In this document: one piece after another, positions 41,896 through 51,472 of the stretch
Layout of the letters: each line of letters starts with the position of its first letter
How positions within the stretch are numbered: the first letter of the stretch is position 1
From: Clostridiales bacterium
GTDB taxonomy: Bacteria; Bacillota; Clostridia; Christensenellales; JAISNN01
Direction of reading: 5' to 3'
DNA: 64,000 nucleotides
NCBI GenBank assembly: GCA_031289755.1
Contig: JAITOU010000012.1
Span: forward strand, 43,600 to 107,599
The notes under the pieces: generated by a model
Told to the model about the DNA's origin: nothing
Seen by the model: only the letters and a program-made list of their open reading frames with translations
Database searches by the model: none
Translations under genes and position numbers: made by a program

Positions 41896-44800
41896 ATGAA
41901 AAGAACCGGTAGACAATCGAAAATGTTGAGAACAACGGCAAAGATATTTATTTGCTTATTTTTGTTCGTCGGGGTACTGTTTTCCGCTTTGACGTTGGGG
42001 TCTAAGGGGGGAGTGGATGATGCCGTTTTTGCGGCTGGAAATGCAATGAGTGCCGCTACGGCAGTTACCAATACTACTTTAACCGACAGTGTAGCGACCG
42101 CCGGACTTGGGGCCGTTGATACCGGTAGGCAAAACACTACGTCAAGTATGGCTGCGGGTCTAAATAGTAATTCAAGCACCAAAAATCAATGGAGTGCCGT
42201 TAATGTACCGATAGAATTTACCAGCGAATTTGGGGAGGCGTTAGCGAACGGAAGGATAAATAAAATCACTTTTACGATAAACTTCGGTTTGTTTGCTTAC
42301 CATACTTACGGTAGCGGTCCGACCACATCTAGTAGCGCGACAATGACGAGTCATATAGCCAGTCCTGCCACTATGGTCGCAAATTCCGGTTTGGGTGTTT
42401 CTATAGGTTTATATAGTGGATTAAAAAGCGGTGCCGACTTAGGAGGCGCAAATGAATATACTCCGCCGATCGTTTCGGGAATGATTGCGAACGTCGGCGC
42501 ATACGCCATAAGCAACTCAAGGTCGGGGCAAATCGCCGATGCTAACGGCTCTACATGGGACACGAGATATGTATCTGCCAGCACCTCGTACACCGACGCC
42601 GAGTTAGACAATAGAAACAAAGCGACTTTGATTTGGAACAATCCGCAGTTAACCGGTTTGTCCGACGGGAAAACGGCATATATTGAGATTTTTGAAAGCT
42701 TATTTTCTACAAATTTTACAAACTCATCATGGGGTATATATCCATCAAGAACACATTATTACGAAACAGGTATCAAATTAAACAGTATAAGCTACACCGT
42801 AGAATACAGTATTCCGTACAGCTATTCCGTACAAGGCAGCGGTACGATAAATGAAACAACGGTGCCGTCAACGACAACCTTATTAAATGCGTCTGCCAAT
42901 GCCGCTACATTGAAAAGTCAAAACATTCAATCTTCTTCGGCAACTGCTATACCTAACGCCGGCTATTATTTTCAGAGTTGGACAAACGCGGCGAATAATA
43001 ATCAACTTATCGGAACAACGCTTAACTACACGTTGTTTGACTTAGGAACACAAAAGCTGGCGTATCAGGTCGGCGGAGCAGCGGTATCGGCGCAGGCGAG
43101 CTTTGCGGCGATAGGTCTTGCCGCTTATGCGTCGTATGAATATACCGCTAGCCCTCAAGGTCCTAACATATCGGGAGCATCTAATAGTACCACTGTGAGC
43201 GGATATGCGGTGCGAACCACCGACATGCTGTATAAGGGGCGAGACGGAACGGTCTATACCGAAAGTAGTACGAAGCCTACAAACGTCGGTAAATATTACT
43301 TCAATGCCACCGTGTACAGAGATAATGCGGTAGATGCTACTAATACCGGCGGAATAGTAGGCGAGATAGTAGATTATGCGTTTGAGATAACCCCAAAAGG
43401 TTTAACTATAAATTGGACGAGTCCTGTCTATGAATATACCGGACTGACCATTACATATCCTACGCCAACGATAACGGGATATATCGGTCTCGGACAAAGC
43501 GCACTCGGATTGAATTACTCCATTTCCGGCAACACCGCGATAAATGCCGGTAACTATACTGCGACGGTAGGAAACTTTGCGGACAACGGGATTGTGCTTT
43601 TGAGTAACTACTATTTTCTTACTTCTCTGACTCGCTCATGGGCTATAAATCCTAAACAGCTTGTTTATCAATGGAGCGGTAGCAATACCTTTACCTATAA
43701 CGGATTTGAGCAGACATATGCGGATAGCAGTCTGAATATAACTGGATATGTGGCAAAGGATGTCGGCGGACTGAAATATAATCTTACAAACAACAGTGCG
43801 ACAAACGCAGGCAACTATACCGCCGGTATCCAAATCTATGACAGCGACAACGGCGTAGTGCTTCTTACTAACTATGTCTTGCCTTCCAATAATACGGGGG
43901 CTTGGGTAATAAACAGGAAAGCTTTGACCATTGAATGGAATACGGACACCATTATTTATAACGGACACCAACAAACGTATACGTCGCCTACCTTTGAAGG
44001 GTATGTCAATAACCAGAACGGTTTTGTGGCAATTATAGACGGTACATCAGATAAGGGAACAAACGCAGGCACTTATACTGTACATGTTACCGGTATTAAC
44101 AACGGCGGAGATGCGTTGGCAAACAACTATTCTCTCCCTGCCGATATTAATTGTTATCATGATTGGACTATTAAGCCGACAGAATTAGGAGTTACCGTAT
44201 ACGCCGGTAACGGCAAGGTTTACGACGGTAACGATAGTTTGGCTTCCGGAGCTTACACCTTGGGTTTTGATACTGTAAACAGTGAAATTATAAACACAAG
44301 CGACTATAATACATCCAGTGGACATTACAGCTCGCCATATGGCGGAGAACGTCAAGTAATCATAACGATAACCTTGTTAAATACGGCAAAGGCAAACAAT
44401 TATACTTTTATCGTTAATGAAATCGCAACAAAAACAAAGACATTTTCTTCGGCAGAAGACGATACGGCAACAATAATTCCGCAAATTTTCCTTTTATATT
44501 CAGTAACGATAGAAGACAAACAATATGACGGCACTAATGTAGGAGTTGTATCAAGTATAACAGTTTGGGATTTCGGCAATAACGCTATAACTCTTATACG
44601 CGGAGAAGACTATGATAGTACGGCGGAATTTGCCGGTGTTGAGATCGGTCAACATAGCGTAACGGGAACACTTTCTCTTATTTCGACGGGCAACATGGGT
44701 GGCAGTTATAACTTCTATGACACGAATGATGGCGCAGGTTGGGGGCAGGTCGGGGTGAGAACCTTGTCATACGATAATTTCGGCGTCACCGGAAACATAG

Positions 44801-46632
44801 TCAAAGCTAAGATATATATAATCGGGGCGACCTTTGATATGAAGATTTATGACGGAACGACCGCTGCGCCTTTAGCTACGGTTAAGTTCCAAAATATTGC
44901 GCTTAACGACGGTCACGGCAACGCCACGTTCGTGTTGGGCACTGATTACACCGTAAATTATTCATATTATAGCGCAGCCACTCGCGGAGCGGCTAACCCT
45001 GCAAATATAAGTATTGATATTATTAACGGGTCCGGTTGGTTAAGTGAACACTATGAGTTTGTATTATCAGGCGATACGATTAATGACTACTACATATCAG
45101 GCGGTGTGGCCTCTATGCCTAATGGCGGCGGTCTTTATTACGGTGAATATTACGCAGATGAACATATCGACTATTACGGCGAAGGCGCAACGGGCAGAAT
45201 CAACAGACTTGATGTGTCGATAGGCGATGTCTTTGCCGACTCAAGAGTCTACGACGGAACGACGAATGTATATGATCAGATTTTGGACGGCAGCGCCAAA
45301 ATCATCGGTGCAGCCGATTGGGCGCTCGGTCTTTGGGTCGGTCCGGGCGGAACGGCTCTTAACAGCGACCGTGTTGGCTTTGAAATATACGAAGCGACAA
45401 TAACGAGCGCAAATGCGCGTAATTCTGAGTATACGGTACGTTTCTTATCAAGGTTAACAGGCGACGACGCGGATAACTACAATTTGCTCGGCGTAGATAT
45501 GGTAGTGATTAGGATAACCAAAGCTCCGATAACCATAAAAACCACAGACGGAGCGACGATTGCCAACAAAGCGTACGACGGGAATATCGGCGCAACGGTG
45601 ACGGGAGTGACTTTCAACGGAGTGGTTTCACCGCTTGTATTAGGTACGGACTTCACGGCGGTAGGCGCGTTTGACGACAGAAATCAGGGAACGGGCAAGC
45701 AAGTCACCGTAACGGTCACGCTTGCGGGTCTTGCTAATACAAACTATGAGTTTATTGGCACCGACAATGTGTATACCGCTGCTACGGGTGACATACTCAA
45801 ACGCAATATAGGACTTGTAGGTATAGTGGCTCACAACCGCGAATATAACGGTTCGACAGACGTTCTCGGCAACGTAGTCGTAGGCGGCGGAAGTTTTAGA
45901 ACGGCGATATTGAACGACGATTTGTTCTTTACCGTAACCGGCGCGTCGATACCGAGCGCAAATGCAAACGATAATTCTTATATCGTCACCCTGACGATAG
46001 AGCTTACGGGGGCGGACAAGGATAATTACAATCTCACATCCGTCAACGCCGTTACTATAAGAATAGAACAAGCGGAAGCCGTATTTATTGTGGAACGCTC
46101 GAAGGGTACGCTGACAATCAGCAATCCTGACGGATATAACGTATTGTACGGTGTGTCGGGAGTAGCCGAAGGACAGACAAGCGGAGTCTTTAAGGTATCG
46201 GACTACGAAAAATACACGTTAAACATACAGCTTCAAGGCGACGACGCGATAAACTATTGGGTCAGACCGGCAACGTCGTCCTACAAGAGCATATGGGTAC
46301 CGATAGGCGCGTCGGCAGGCGGCTTATCGATATTGCTTCTCATCATATACCTTATATTGAGAAAGCTCAAAGAAGACGCGAACGACAAGATAGTCAGAAA
46401 AGCACGCAGACAGCAGCAGATTGCTTACAAAAAGGAGCAGGTACGCGTAACGAAGCTCAAAGAGACCGATCTCAATATGTCTAACGGCAGCGGCGGCAGC
46501 GAAAGCGGCAAGGTTGTCAAAAAAGGCTCGAAATACGACGACGGCAAGAACGTCAATATCAGTGTCGTATCGAGATTTGACGGAACACCTATTGTCAACA
46601 AAGACTTGGTAAAGAGAAACCGTAAATGGTAA
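41896..46632 (+). CDS. YDG/MBG-repeat surface protein (1578 residues)
   Basis: GAGGAGA site. Signal peptide within residues 10-48. Three MBG-like modules with (W)x(I)xxKxLxxxW and YNGxxQTY phrases lie near 495-700, then six YDG modules (KVYDGNDS near 769, KQYDGTN 871, KIYDGTT 981, RVYDGTT 1114, KAYDGN 1223, REYNGST 1312). A single membrane segment at about 1467-1487 is followed by a 90-residue, very basic cytoplasmic tail. No LPxTG. Such repeats form extended beta stalks in secreted adhesin-like proteins. The long cytoplasmic tail is unusual for a surface stalk and might link to something inside the cell. Confidence 0.85.
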   Translation: MKRTGRQSKMLRTTAKIFICLFLFVGVLFSALTLGSKGGVDDAVFAAGNAMSAATAVTNTTLTDSVATAGLGAVDTGRQNTTSSMAAGLNSNSSTKNQWSAVNVPIEFTSEFGEALANGRINKITFTINFGLFAYHTYGSGPTTSSSATMTSHIASPATMVANSGLGVSIGLYSGLKSGADLGGANEYTPPIVSGMIANVGAYAISNSRSGQIADANGSTWDTRYVSASTSYTDAELDNRNKATLIWNNPQLTGLSDGKTAYIEIFESLFSTNFTNSSWGIYPSRTHYYETGIKLNSISYTVEYSIPYSYSVQGSGTINETTVPSTTTLLNASANAATLKSQNIQSSSATAIPNAGYYFQSWTNAANNNQLIGTTLNYTLFDLGTQKLAYQVGGAAVSAQASFAAIGLAAYASYEYTASPQGPNISGASNSTTVSGYAVRTTDMLYKGRDGTVYTESSTKPTNVGKYYFNATVYRDNAVDATNTGGIVGEIVDYAFEITPKGLTINWTSPVYEYTGLTITYPTPTITGYIGLGQSALGLNYSISGNTAINAGNYTATVGNFADNGIVLLSNYYFLTSLTRSWAINPKQLVYQWSGSNTFTYNGFEQTYADSSLNITGYVAKDVGGLKYNLTNNSATNAGNYTAGIQIYDSDNGVVLLTNYVLPSNNTGAWVINRKALTIEWNTDTIIYNGHQQTYTSPTFEGYVNNQNGFVAIIDGTSDKGTNAGTYTVHVTGINNGGDALANNYSLPADINCYHDWTIKPTELGVTVYAGNGKVYDGNDSLASGAYTLGFDTVNSEIINTSDYNTSSGHYSSPYGGERQVIITITLLNTAKANNYTFIVNEIATKTKTFSSAEDDTATIIPQIFLLYSVTIEDKQYDGTNVGVVSSITVWDFGNNAITLIRGEDYDSTAEFAGVEIGQHSVTGTLSLISTGNMGGSYNFYDTNDGAGWGQVGVRTLSYDNFGVTGNIVKAKIYIIGATFDMKIYDGTTAAPLATVKFQNIALNDGHGNATFVLGTDYTVNYSYYSAATRGAANPANISIDIINGSGWLSEHYEFVLSGDTINDYYISGGVASMPNGGGLYYGEYYADEHIDYYGEGATGRINRLDVSIGDVFADSRVYDGTTNVYDQILDGSAKIIGAADWALGLWVGPGGTALNSDRVGFEIYEATITSANARNSEYTVRFLSRLTGDDADNYNLLGVDMVVIRITKAPITIKTTDGATIANKAYDGNIGATVTGVTFNGVVSPLVLGTDFTAVGAFDDRNQGTGKQVTVTVTLAGLANTNYEFIGTDNVYTAATGDILKRNIGLVGIVAHNREYNGSTDVLGNVVVGGGSFRTAILNDDLFFTVTGASIPSANANDNSYIVTLTIELTGADKDNYNLTSVNAVTIRIEQAEAVFIVERSKGTLTISNPDGYNVLYGVSGVAEGQTSGVFKVSDYEKYTLNIQLQGDDAINYWVRPATSSYKSIWVPIGASAGGLSILLLIIYLILRKLKEDANDKIVRKARRQQQIAYKKEQVRVTKLKETDLNMSNGSGGSESGKVVKKGSKYDDGKNVNISVVSRFDGTPIVNKDLVKRNRKW

Positions 46633-46668
46633 TAAGCTCTGCGCTTTGTCAAAAAGAGTAAGTAAGGC

Positions 46669-46698
46669 GTTCGTACACTGCACGCGCAGTGTACGAAC
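46669..46698. repeat. Perfect 13-bp hairpin
   Basis: GTTCGTACACTGC (46669-46681), ACGC loop, complement at 46686-46698. Confidence 0.72.
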
Positions 46699-46708
46699 AG
46701 CCGAATAA

Positions 46709-46745
46709 AAATCCTTCGCAGGTCTTAAAGCGAAGGATTTTTTTT
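46709..46745 (+). terminator. Terminator after the YDG-repeat gene
   Basis: AAATCCTTCGC (46709-46719) pairs with GCGAAGGATTT (46730-46740), followed by eight Ts in all. Confidence 0.87.
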
Positions 46746-46757
46746 AGAGTTTGTATC

Positions 46758-46785
46758 GAATAAGAAACGACGTCGTTTCTTATTC
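46758..46785. repeat. 28-bp perfect palindrome
   Basis: GAATAAGAAACGAC at 46758-46771 is followed directly by its complement, with no loop, and TTGTAT/ATACAA can pair outside it. Likely an operator or a cruciform site upstream of the GH5 gene. Confidence 0.7.
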
Positions 46786-46866
46786 GTCAATACAAGCCTT
46801 AGCCCTAAAAAAAGACGTTCATGAGCCGTGAAAGGCTTCCGAATAAGATTTGAAGGAGAAATCGGT

Positions 46867-48102
46867 ATGAAAAAAGCAAAAATAATAGCGGTAACGATTT
46901 TGGGAGTTTGCATATCGGTAATATTGGCGAGCTGTAACACACTTTATACGACGCTAAAAAAGCCGGAAGTGAACGCACCGTCGGGGGCTTTGCCGGAAGC
47001 GGGATTTTTGAAGACCTATAAGAGCTATATCATAGATTCGGACGGGGAAGCGGTGTTTTTGCGCGGGGTCAATGCCGGCGGCTATTTGATTCAAGAGGCG
47101 TGGATGTGTCCGACCGAGACCGCCGACCAGATAACCTTAGAAAAAACGCTCACCGAACGCTTCGGCGAAGCCGGAGCCGCCGAGCTTTTGTCGGTTTACC
47201 GTGCGGCATGGTGGGCGGACGAAGATTTTGACAACGTAAAGGCTTTGGGCTTTAACGTCATAAGGCTGCCGTTCGGGTATTTTAACATTACAAAGCCGCC
47301 TTATACCGACTACGATTTTTCGCTAATCGACGCATTTATCGACGGAGCGGCGGCACGCGGCTTGTACGTCATATTGGATTTGCACGGCGCGTTCGGTTCT
47401 CAAAACGGCAAAGACCATTCGGGCGACACAAGCCAAAACAATCTCTTCGGCAATGCCGAAAACGAAAGGCTCACGATAGAGCTTTGGAGAAAAATCGCCG
47501 AAAGATACCGCGACGAACCCTTTGTCGCCGGATACGATTTGTTAAACGAGCCGGAAGGAACGTCGGGCAAGACAGACGAGACGCAATGGGATTTTTATGA
47601 CCGTGCAATCCGCGCCGTGAGAGCTGCGGACGAACGGCATATAATTTTTGTTGAAAGCGTTTGGGAAGCAAGGGGGCTTCCGACCCCGTCAAAATACGGC
47701 TGGCAAAACGTCGTTTATGAATACCACAACTATCAATGGGTCAATTTGAACAGCTTTTCTTCGCAAAAAAGGTTTGTGATAAGCAAGGTGCTTTCTTATA
47801 AAGGGGCTAATTTTGACGTGCCGATATTTATAGGGGAATTTACCTGCTTTGAAAATCTCGACAGCTGGCGGTATACTCTGAATGCTTATAACAAAAACCG
47901 CTATTCGTGGACGCTTTGGACATACAAAGTCATCAACAAAGGCAGTACATGGGGAATGTACACGGGCAATCCGCCCGTAGTCTATCCCGAAACGGACAGC
48001 TTCGATGTGATAAAGGCAAAATGGCAAAGCGCGGCAACCGTCGTTTCGTTTGAAAAGAACGCAAGGGTGACGGACGCGATAACTCCGTACGTTTCACAGT
48101 AA
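46867..48102 (+). CDS. Glycoside hydrolase family 5 lipoprotein
   Basis: 411 residues from ATG 46867 (AAGGAGA upstream); an earlier frame start at 46828 is not supported. Lipobox VILASC (Cys 23). Catalytic domain: VFLRGVNAGGYLIQEAW, GFNVIRLPFGY, YVILDLHGAFG, acid/base Glu in DLLNEPEG (about 229), HNYQW, and nucleophile Glu in IFIGEFTCF (about 323). Closest in feel to GH5 glucanases (cellulase or exo-1,3-glucanase type); the exact polysaccharide is not decidable. A surface enzyme beside a surface stalk protein. Confidence 0.9.
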   Translation: MKKAKIIAVTILGVCISVILASCNTLYTTLKKPEVNAPSGALPEAGFLKTYKSYIIDSDGEAVFLRGVNAGGYLIQEAWMCPTETADQITLEKTLTERFGEAGAAELLSVYRAAWWADEDFDNVKALGFNVIRLPFGYFNITKPPYTDYDFSLIDAFIDGAAARGLYVILDLHGAFGSQNGKDHSGDTSQNNLFGNAENERLTIELWRKIAERYRDEPFVAGYDLLNEPEGTSGKTDETQWDFYDRAIRAVRAADERHIIFVESVWEARGLPTPSKYGWQNVVYEYHNYQWVNLNSFSSQKRFVISKVLSYKGANFDVPIFIGEFTCFENLDSWRYTLNAYNKNRYSWTLWTYKVINKGSTWGMYTGNPPVVYPETDSFDVIKAKWQSAATVVSFEKNARVTDAITPYVSQ

Positions 48103-48130
48103 ATGTGATACACCGCGCTAACGCATACGG

Positions 48131-48283
48131 GAACGGATAGCGGAAACAAAGGATATTTGTAGAAGACCGTCATCTATATGTCGACCGACCCTTGAACGGA
48201 TAGCGGAAACAAAGGATATTTGTTAAAGAAAACAAAAAGGCGATATTGTTTTGACTTCTCATGGCGGAAACAAAGGAAATTTT
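48131..48283. repeat. Short direct-repeat array, CRISPR-like spacing
   Basis: Two exact copies of a 30-bp repeat beginning GAACGGATAGCGGAAACAAA at 48131-48160 and 48194-48223, separated by 33 bases, and a third degenerate copy from 48264 (GCGGAAACAAAGGAAATTTT). Spacing looks CRISPR-like, but there are no cas genes in the window and only two good copies, so CRISPR is not called. Confidence 0.6.
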
Positions 48284-48365
48284 TAAACGGCGTTTGCGTT
48301 GCCGATTTTAAAGTGTCGGCAAGCAAGATTATAATAAAATTTGTAAAAAAAAAGAGCATGATTGC

Positions 48366-48394
48366 TTGACTTTACAGGGTTTTCGGCATATAAT
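48366..48394 (+). promoter_or_regulatory. Promoter of the antitoxin RNA
   Basis: TTGACT 48366-48371, 17 bases, TATAAT 48389-48394, directly upstream of the RNA at 48401. Confidence 0.8.
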
Positions 48395-48400
48395 AATAAT

Positions 48401-48509
48401 GCAGTTAAAACTGTACTTGAAGGGCAAGTTGTATTTCGGTACTAAACAATCCCACAACCTAGTAATAGGGATAAGAAACGCTCCGCTTTAAGTAAAGCGG
48501 AGTTTTTTT
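48401..48509 (+). ncRNA. Putative type III antitoxin RNA
   Basis: About 110 bases between a consensus promoter and a terminator, with no reading frame. AGGGCAAG at 48421-48428 recurs as AGGGATAAG at 48467-48475, a 46-base period like the repeats of type III antitoxins. Within the first unit CTTG-AAGGG-CAAG can form a hairpin, and its GGG can pair with CCC at 48450-48453, which would give a pseudoknot. The terminator CTCCGCTTTA/TAAAGCGGAG at 48481-48502 plus seven Ts would let a fraction of transcripts continue into the toxin gene. Repeat units are few and imperfect. Confidence 0.65.
48481..48509 (+). terminator. Terminator between antitoxin RNA and toxin
   Basis: Perfect 10-bp stem CTCCGCTTTA/TAAAGCGGAG and a seven-T run; the toxin GTG follows 12 bases later. 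Confidence 0.88.
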
Positions 48510-48520
48510 GGAAAAAAATT

Positions 48521-49021
48521 GTGTCAATATTTTTTCATTTAAAAAACAATTATTATTCGGAGCTTATTAACGACCCCGAATTTGAAAATAATCCTTCGAG
48601 AAATTACATTATCGTGCCAAAGATAAAATACAAGGGCAGGATAATTAATGTCGCTATACCGCTGAGGTCAAATATTAATATTAACTTTCAAAAAAGAAAA
48701 GGTGAAATAATACCTACCGTTCCTACCCCAAAGACAAGACCGGGTAATATAGCCGGCTTTCATATCCTAAAAATTATCCCCGTTAATCGGGCGACTGTTG
48801 TAAGGTATGATTATGATATGCAAGCCCGTCGGGATTTGGCGTTGGCGGAACAGATTGTCAAACAGAGCGAAGATGTTTTGAAGCAATACATAATATCTTT
48901 TTTATCATGTTTAGAAAAAAATGAAAAAACTTGGGCGGCTATTGATTTTGATAATGCGTTGCAAATAGCGGATACTCTGAAAGCTCAAAGTCAAGCGGCT
49001 TTTAATAAGAACAAGAAGTAA
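48521..49021 (+). CDS. Type III toxin-antitoxin endoribonuclease (ToxN/CptN/TenpN-like)
   Basis: 166 residues from GTG 48521. Pattern of the ToxN/AbiQ superfamily: FFHLKNNYYSELI start, RNYIIVPKIKYKGRIINVAIPLRSN (the conserved two-strand core), KTRPGNIAGFHILKIIPVN, then a long C-terminal helix of the kind that packs on the antitoxin RNA. By family, it cleaves cellular and antitoxin RNA and is held inactive by RNA pseudoknots; several members abort phage infection. The promoter, repeat-bearing RNA, terminator, toxin order is the standard one. I assign the superfamily from pattern recall and layout, not a database hit; CptN or TenpN type seems closer than ToxN. Confidence 0.75.
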   Translation: MSIFFHLKNNYYSELINDPEFENNPSRNYIIVPKIKYKGRIINVAIPLRSNININFQKRKGEIIPTVPTPKTRPGNIAGFHILKIIPVNRATVVRYDYDMQARRDLALAEQIVKQSEDVLKQYIISFLSCLEKNEKTWAAIDFDNALQIADTLKAQSQAAFNKNKK

Positions 49022-49109
49022 TTATATTATCACTTAAATATTTAATGCCAAAATTTTTTTTGTGTGATATAATTTTACTCTAATAATCAATATTTTGCGG
49101 GGTGCGGAA

Positions 49110-51095
49110 GTGGCGGAAAGAAGATTGATAAAAAGACCGGTTTTTCCGGAACGGATAGTTATTACGGCCGGAATGCCGAACGGCAATAAGCCTTTGCATA
49201 TCGGACATATAGGGGCGATTTTTCTTTGGGCGGACGCTTATGCGCGATATATGAGAGATAATATCGGCAGCGAAAACGTCATTTTTGTTTCGGGGACGGA
49301 TGGCTTCGGCTCGGTTGCGGAAGAAAAATACAGAAAATTAAAGGAAGCCGGAGAATATTCCGGCACGCTTTCCGATTATATAGGCGGCTACCACGAAACA
49401 CAAAAAAAGACGCTGCAAAAATACGGCATATCTTTAAATCTCTTTGCCGCATCTTGCTTCGGGGAGTCGTATGAGCATCACAAACGTATGTCGGCTTACT
49501 TCTTTGAAGAAATGCTCAAAAGCGGCTATATGGCAAAAAAAGATACCGAACAGTTTTATGACAAGGACTTTGACATGATATTGAACGGTCGTCAGGTGGA
49601 AGGAAAATGCCCTATCGACGGCTGCAAGTCGGAGGTCGGCTATGCGGACGAATGCTCGCTCGGTCATCAATATTCGCCGTCGGAGCTGATAGACCCGATA
49701 AGTAAGCTTTCGGGCAAAAAACCGCAAATGAAGCTCGTATCAAATTATTATCTCAGGCTCGAAGCATTCAGAGAAGATATCAAAAAATGGTGCGATAAGC
49801 TCGAAGCGGAAGGCTGTTCGAGAAAATTCATGATAAGAGATATGCGCGACTTTTTACAGCCGCCCATGCTCTTTGTTTCGGAATCCGCCAAGGATATGCT
49901 CGACGCCGTGACTGACAAACTGCCTGAACACGCTTATTTTCATGACGAAAAAAACAAGCGCGTCCAACTGAAATTCACATCGGTAGACGCACGCGATACC
50001 GCTTGCACCGTCCTGAAAGACGCCGGTATAAGATACCGCTCAAATAAAACTCTCGCACCTTTTCGCATATCGGGCAATGCCAAATGGGGCGTGCCGATGC
50101 CCACGGTATCGGACGGCTCGACGGACGGACTGACCTTTTATGTATGGCCCGAATCCCTTTGGGCTCCCGTTTCGTTTACCGACACTTATCTCGAAAGCAT
50201 CGGAAAAAGGGTCGGAAAAGGCTCGAAATGGCAGGATTGGTGGTGTCAAAAGGACGCTAAGGTCGTACAATTTATCGGCGAAGACAATGTGTTTTTTTAT
50301 TGCCTTGCGCAGACGGGCGTTTTTCTCGCAGTGCAGGGCAAAAATTACGGTTTAGAAAAAGAAAACGGCAAGCTCAATCTCACTTATGTCGTCGCCAACA
50401 AACACCTTTTGGTCGCCAACGCAAAAGCCGGCAGCAGCGGAACGGTAACAGCTCCGACGGCGGACAGCCTGCTCGATTATTATACCGTCGAACAGCTCAG
50501 AATGCACTTTTTGGGGCAGGGAATAGGTTCGGCTTCGGCAAACTTTGCGTCTAAGGTGTTCTTTCCGGAAGAATTTGCAAAGAGCGGCGACCCCGTACTC
50601 TTGCAGGGCAATATCCTGACAAATATCTTTAACCGAATAGTACGGTCGGTCTTTTATTCCTTGCAGCAGTATTTTGACGGCAAGCTCCCGACCGCCGCCG
50701 TCACGTCCGAAACGTTAGCAAAAGCCGCCGATACTCTCGAAAAATACGAGTATTATATGAATAGATACGAGTTTAATAACGTCATCGGAGTTATAGACGA
50801 ATATTTTCGCAGCGCGAACGCGCATTGGGCGGAGGTGTCAAAAACCGGCGACAACGAAGTCAAAGCCCGGCTCATTGCCGACACGGTACACGTCATAAAG
50901 ACCGGCGTCCTTATGCTTCACTCGATAGCCCCCGACGGAGCGGAGCTTGTCGCGGAGTACATGAAAGCCGGCGGCGCGCTCTTCGATTGGAAAAACGCCG
51001 ACAAAACCTTTTGCGAGATATTGCCCGAAGTCGGAGCGTTCAAATTTTTAGAACCGAGATTCGATTTCTTTAAAAAACACGAAAGTCAGTTGTAG
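49110..51095 (+). CDS. Methionyl-tRNA-synthetase-like protein without intact KMSKS
   Basis: 661 residues from GTG 49110; TTG 49095 is an alternative. Class I catalytic start ITAGMPNGNKPLHIGHIGAI contains HIGH, and a zinc knuckle (CPIDGCKSEVGYADEC) and FYVWPESLWAPVSFTDTYL follow as in MetRS. Where KMSKS should stand the sequence is NAKAGSSGTV, i.e. KAGSS, losing the second lysine. The helical anticodon-like domain is present (NIFNRIVRSVFYSLQQYFDGKLP). A normal metG is presumably elsewhere. It may be a paralogue with another role (for example amino-acid activation or resistance) or a weakened enzyme. Confidence 0.78.
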   Translation: MAERRLIKRPVFPERIVITAGMPNGNKPLHIGHIGAIFLWADAYARYMRDNIGSENVIFVSGTDGFGSVAEEKYRKLKEAGEYSGTLSDYIGGYHETQKKTLQKYGISLNLFAASCFGESYEHHKRMSAYFFEEMLKSGYMAKKDTEQFYDKDFDMILNGRQVEGKCPIDGCKSEVGYADECSLGHQYSPSELIDPISKLSGKKPQMKLVSNYYLRLEAFREDIKKWCDKLEAEGCSRKFMIRDMRDFLQPPMLFVSESAKDMLDAVTDKLPEHAYFHDEKNKRVQLKFTSVDARDTACTVLKDAGIRYRSNKTLAPFRISGNAKWGVPMPTVSDGSTDGLTFYVWPESLWAPVSFTDTYLESIGKRVGKGSKWQDWWCQKDAKVVQFIGEDNVFFYCLAQTGVFLAVQGKNYGLEKENGKLNLTYVVANKHLLVANAKAGSSGTVTAPTADSLLDYYTVEQLRMHFLGQGIGSASANFASKVFFPEEFAKSGDPVLLQGNILTNIFNRIVRSVFYSLQQYFDGKLPTAAVTSETLAKAADTLEKYEYYMNRYEFNNVIGVIDEYFRSANAHWAEVSKTGDNEVKARLIADTVHVIKTGVLMLHSIAPDGAELVAEYMKAGGALFDWKNADKTFCEILPEVGAFKFLEPRFDFFKKHESQL

Positions 51096-51268
51096 ATTGC
51101 AGCTAAAAAATATGAGAAAAAACGAGCGTTAGCCATTTACCGTAAGCAGCGGTATTGGAGCCGACGCTTTTTAAATTCTTTTCCCTATTGCGTGACGAAA
51201 AAACAGATGATAAGACGCCGAAACGAAAATTGTTAGCGCGGCGTTTGAATAAATATTCAAAAAATCTA

Positions 51269-51297
51269 TTGACAACAAGACAAAAGCTTGATATAAT
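51269..51297 (+). promoter_or_regulatory. Consensus promoter of the ABC exporter leader
   Basis: TTGACA 51269-51274, 17 bases, TATAAT 51292-51297, giving a leader of about 240 bases before the first ABC gene. Confidence 0.83.
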
Positions 51298-51341
51298 TAC
51301 CACTATTAAATCAAATAAATCAACGATTGAGAGAGATAGAG

Positions 51342-51410
51342 ATGAAAAGCACGGAAGAAAGAACAAGTATAATATGTGTCAGGGGGGGGGCTTTTTTCGC
51401 TTTTAACTGA
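51342..51410 (+). CDS. Possible leader peptide with a nine-G run
   Basis: 22 codons (MKSTEERTSIICVRGGAFFAFN) after a GAGAGAGA site, followed by a GC-rich hairpin with a T run (51473-51498) before the exporter genes. Leader peptide plus terminator is the layout of translation-dependent attenuation of antibiotic-resistance transporters. The reading frame crosses nine consecutive Gs at 51382-51390, where slippage would change the frame. Purely an inference from layout. Confidence 0.45.
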   Translation: MKSTEERTSIICVRGGAFFAFN

Positions 51411-51472
51411 GATAGAGAAGGCTTTTGTTTTAAGGGCGGAATTTGTATGCGGCGGTAGTGTTGACTTGATAG

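Noticed and set aside
48131..48283. CRISPR array
   Set aside because: Only two good repeats, no cas genes in the window; kept as a direct-repeat finding only.
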